Origin: Lachnospiraceae bacterium UBA1759
Lineage (GTDB): Bacteria; Bacillota; Clostridia; Lachnospirales; Lachnospiraceae
Reading direction: 5' to 3'
Length of the DNA stretch: 30,160 bases
Assembly: GCA_002315555.1 (NCBI GenBank)
Contig: DCHF01000010.1
Span: 1-30,160 of the forward strand
How positions within the stretch are numbered: the stretch's first letter is position 1; each line of letters starts with the position of its first letter. The notes below the pieces were generated by a model. The model had not been told where the DNA came from, searched no databases, and saw nothing but the letters and a program-made list of their open reading frames with translations. Positions 28,322 to 30,160 of the stretch are shown one piece after another. A program made the position numbers and the translations under genes.

Positions 28322-30160
28322 GTGTCATTTACCCATCTTCACGTACATACGGAATACAGCCTTCTGGACGGCTCCTGTAAGATCAGGGAGCTTGTTTCAC
28401 GCGCGAAGGAACTGGGCTTTGATTCCCTGGCCATCACGGACCACGGCGTTATGTACGGTGTCATCGATTTCTACAAGGCCTGCAAAAAGGAAGGCATCAA
28501 GCCGATCCTGGGCTGCGAGGTCTACGTGGCGCCGCACTCCCGTCTGGACCGGGAAGTCACCGGCGGGGAGGATCGCTACCATCATCTGATCCTGCTTGCG
28601 GAGAACGACAGGGGCTATGCGAACCTCGTTAAGATCGTGTCCCGCGGCTTCATCGACGGTTATTACTACCGGCCGCGCGTGGACAAGGATATCCTCCGCG
28701 AATTCCACGAGGGTCTGATCTGCACCAGTGCCTGTCTTGCGGGCGAGGTCCAGCGGGACATTGTGAAGGGTCAGTATCAGGACGCGAAGGCAGCTGCGCT
28801 TGAGTACCGCGAGATCTTCGGTGAAAACAACTATTTCCTGGAACTGCAGGACCACGGTTACCCCGAACAGAAGACCGTCAATCAGGGGCTGATGCGCCTG
28901 CACGCGGAGACCGGGATCCCGCTTGTTGCGACAAATGACGTGCACTACATTCACGATACGGATGTAGAGGCGCACGATATCCTGCTTTGCATCCAGACGC
29001 AGAAAAAGGTGACCGATGAGGACCGTCTGCGTTACGAAGGAGGCCAGTTCTTCCTGAAGACGGAAGAGGAGATGCTGGACCTGTTCCCGTATGCAAGGGA
29101 AGCCATCGAGAACACGCACAGGATCGCGGAGCGCTGCAACGTGGAGATCGAATTCGGCAACACCAAGCTGCCCCGTTTCGATGTTCCGGACGGCCTGACC
29201 TCCTGGGAATATCTCTGTAAGCTCTGCTACGAGGGCTTTGAAAAGCGCTATCCGAATGCCGAACCGTGGCTTCGTGAACGCCTGGAATATGAACTGAATA
29301 CGATCCGGACGATGGGCTACGTCGATTACTTCCTGATCGTCTGGGACTATATCAATTACGCGCGTGAGAACGGTATCCCGGTCGGCCCGGGCCGTGGCTC
29401 CGCCGCCGGCGCGGTCGTTTCGTACTCCCTCGGGATCACGAACATCGACCCGATCCGTTTTGAACTTCTCTTTGAACGTTTCCTGAATCCGGAACGTGTC
29501 TCCATGCCCGATATCGACGTGGACTTCTGTTACGTCCGCCGTCAGGAGGTCATCGATTACGTTGTCCGGAAATACGGAAAGGAATGTGTGGTTCAGATCG
29601 TCACCTTCGGTACGCTGGCCGCCAAGGGCGTCCTCCGCGACGTGGGCCGTGTACTGGACCTCCCGTATTCCTTCTGCGACCGTCTCTCCAAGATGGTCCC
29701 GAACGAACTCAATATCACTCTGAAAAAAGCGCTTGAAATGTCGCCGGATTTCCGTGCGGAGTATGAGAGCGACGAACAGGCGCGCCGTGTCATCGACATG
29801 GGCATGAAGCTGGAAGGCCTTCCGCGCCATACCTCCGTTCATGCAGCGGGCGTCGTTATTTCGCGTCTGTCCTGCGATGAATATGTCCCGCTTTCCAGAG
29901 CCTCCGACGGCTCGCTGACCACACAGTTCACGATGACGACCATCGAGGAGCTGGGCCTTCTGAAGATGGACTTCCTGGGCCTCCGCACCCTGACCGTCAT
30001 TCAGGACGCCGTGAAGAATATCAAGGAGAGCACCGGAAGAGAGATCGACATCGACCATATCGATTTTGATGACAAGAATGTTTACCGGTACATCGGCACA
30101 GGCGACTGCGACGGTATCTTCCAGCTGGAATCCGCCGGCATGCGCGGATTCATGAAGCGC
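28322..30160 (+). CDS. dnaE: DNA polymerase III alpha subunit, N-terminal 613 residues
   Basis: The gene runs off the right edge; 613 codons without a stop are visible, of about 1,100-1,200 expected. DnaE is the replicative polymerase subunit. The PHP domain opens the protein (FTHLHVHTEYSLLDG, ITDHGVMYG). The palm domain has GPGRGSAAGAVVSYSLGIT and the catalytic pair in PDIDVDF (Asp397 and Asp399, close to the E. coli positions 401/403). FGTLAAKGVLRDVGR and GLPRHTSVHAAGVVIS follow. The GTG at 28322 directly follows the TAA of the CPBP gene, with GGAAAGGAAG six bases upstream inside that gene. It is the DnaE rather than the PolC type, because the PHP domain is N-terminal with no inserted exonuclease. 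A long open frame on the opposite strand is a shadow. Confidence 0.96.
   Translation, partial: MSFTHLHVHTEYSLLDGSCKIRELVSRAKELGFDSLAITDHGVMYGVIDFYKACKKEGIKPILGCEVYVAPHSRLDREVTGGEDRYHHLILLAENDRGYANLVKIVSRGFIDGYYYRPRVDKDILREFHEGLICTSACLAGEVQRDIVKGQYQDAKAAALEYREIFGENNYFLELQDHGYPEQKTVNQGLMRLHAETGIPLVATNDVHYIHDTDVEAHDILLCIQTQKKVTDEDRLRYEGGQFFLKTEEEMLDLFPYAREAIENTHRIAERCNVEIEFGNTKLPRFDVPDGLTSWEYLCKLCYEGFEKRYPNAEPWLRERLEYELNTIRTMGYVDYFLIVWDYINYARENGIPVGPGRGSAAGAVVSYSLGITNIDPIRFELLFERFLNPERVSMPDIDVDFCYVRRQEVIDYVVRKYGKECVVQIVTFGTLAAKGVLRDVGRVLDLPYSFCDRLSKMVPNELNITLKKALEMSPDFRAEYESDEQARRVIDMGMKLEGLPRHTSVHAAGVVISRLSCDEYVPLSRASDGSLTTQFTMTTIEELGLLKMDFLGLRTLTVIQDAVKNIKESTGREIDIDHIDFDDKNVYRYIGTGDCDGIFQLESAGMRGFMKR

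Noticed and set aside
28397..30058. Open frame of 553 codons on the minus strand across dnaE
   Set aside because: It is antisense to clear dnaE sequence with PHP and PDIDVDF motifs. Codon bias of GC-rich genes commonly opens the opposite strand; no family signature is visible.
1..30160. CRISPR arrays, insertion sequences, prophage, toxin-antitoxin, restriction or other defence genes, tRNA and rRNA
   Set aside because: No repeat-spacer pattern, transposase or integrase motif, attachment-site pair or RNA-gene signature was seen by reading both strands. The CPBP protease family was once named after phage-abortive Abi proteins, but nothing here supports a defence role.

Overview
The window looks like a chromosome segment of an anaerobic, moderately GC-rich Gram-positive bacterium of the Clostridia, most likely Lachnospiraceae-like. 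This is inferred from gene content: FeoB with a Cys-rich companion, a flavodiiron protein, Gram-positive LexA boxes, an ABC sugar importer of the binding-protein-plus-two-permeases type, several signal-peptide-less GH43 enzymes, AGGAGG ribosome sites and strong TTGACA/TATAAT promoters. No rRNA, tRNA, CRISPR array, insertion sequence or phage gene was seen. Both window ends cut genes: feoB on the left and dnaE on the right.

Layout. 1-737: end of feoB, the FeoB-associated Cys-rich protein and a terminator. 755-2383: MATE exporter with a folded leader. 2400-3828 (minus): a coupled pair of unknown genes, one a membrane protein. 4026-5618: a DUF5060/DUF4038/DUF5605-type glycoside hydrolase, divergent from that pair. 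5733-7280: citrate synthase with a structured leader. 7428-10379: a large metallo-beta-lactamase-fold protein, a GNAT acetyltransferase and a membrane protein. 10520-12183: SOS operon with a consensus promoter, two overlapping LexA boxes, a Y-family polymerase and an unknown 87-residue protein. 12239-13730: a shikimate-kinase-like protein coupled to an EamA transporter.

13816-20215 is a Gram-positive carbohydrate utilization locus: GH43 (minus), an AraC regulator and a second GH43 (plus), a lipoprotein sugar-binding protein and two permeases, with no ATPase gene. The expected flow is that oligosaccharides bind the lipoprotein, enter through the permeases (energised by an ATPase encoded elsewhere) and are cut in the cytoplasm by the GH43 enzymes. 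Arabinose- or xylose-containing oligosaccharides are the likely substrates. 23934-27248 is a second carbohydrate patch: YesL-like protein, a third GH43 and a cytoplasmic Cys-type sulfatase.

Between and after these lie housekeeping and defence-against-stress genes: flavodiiron protein (20425-21588), a UvrD/PcrA-like helicase (21718-23877), and a CPBP membrane protease coupled to dnaE (27467-30160). I found no clearly novel multi-gene system. The best leads are the SOS companion protein, the shikimate-kinase-like protein with altered substrate-site residues, the citrate synthase leader, the repeated elements upstream of the sugar genes, and the large metallo-beta-lactamase-fold protein.
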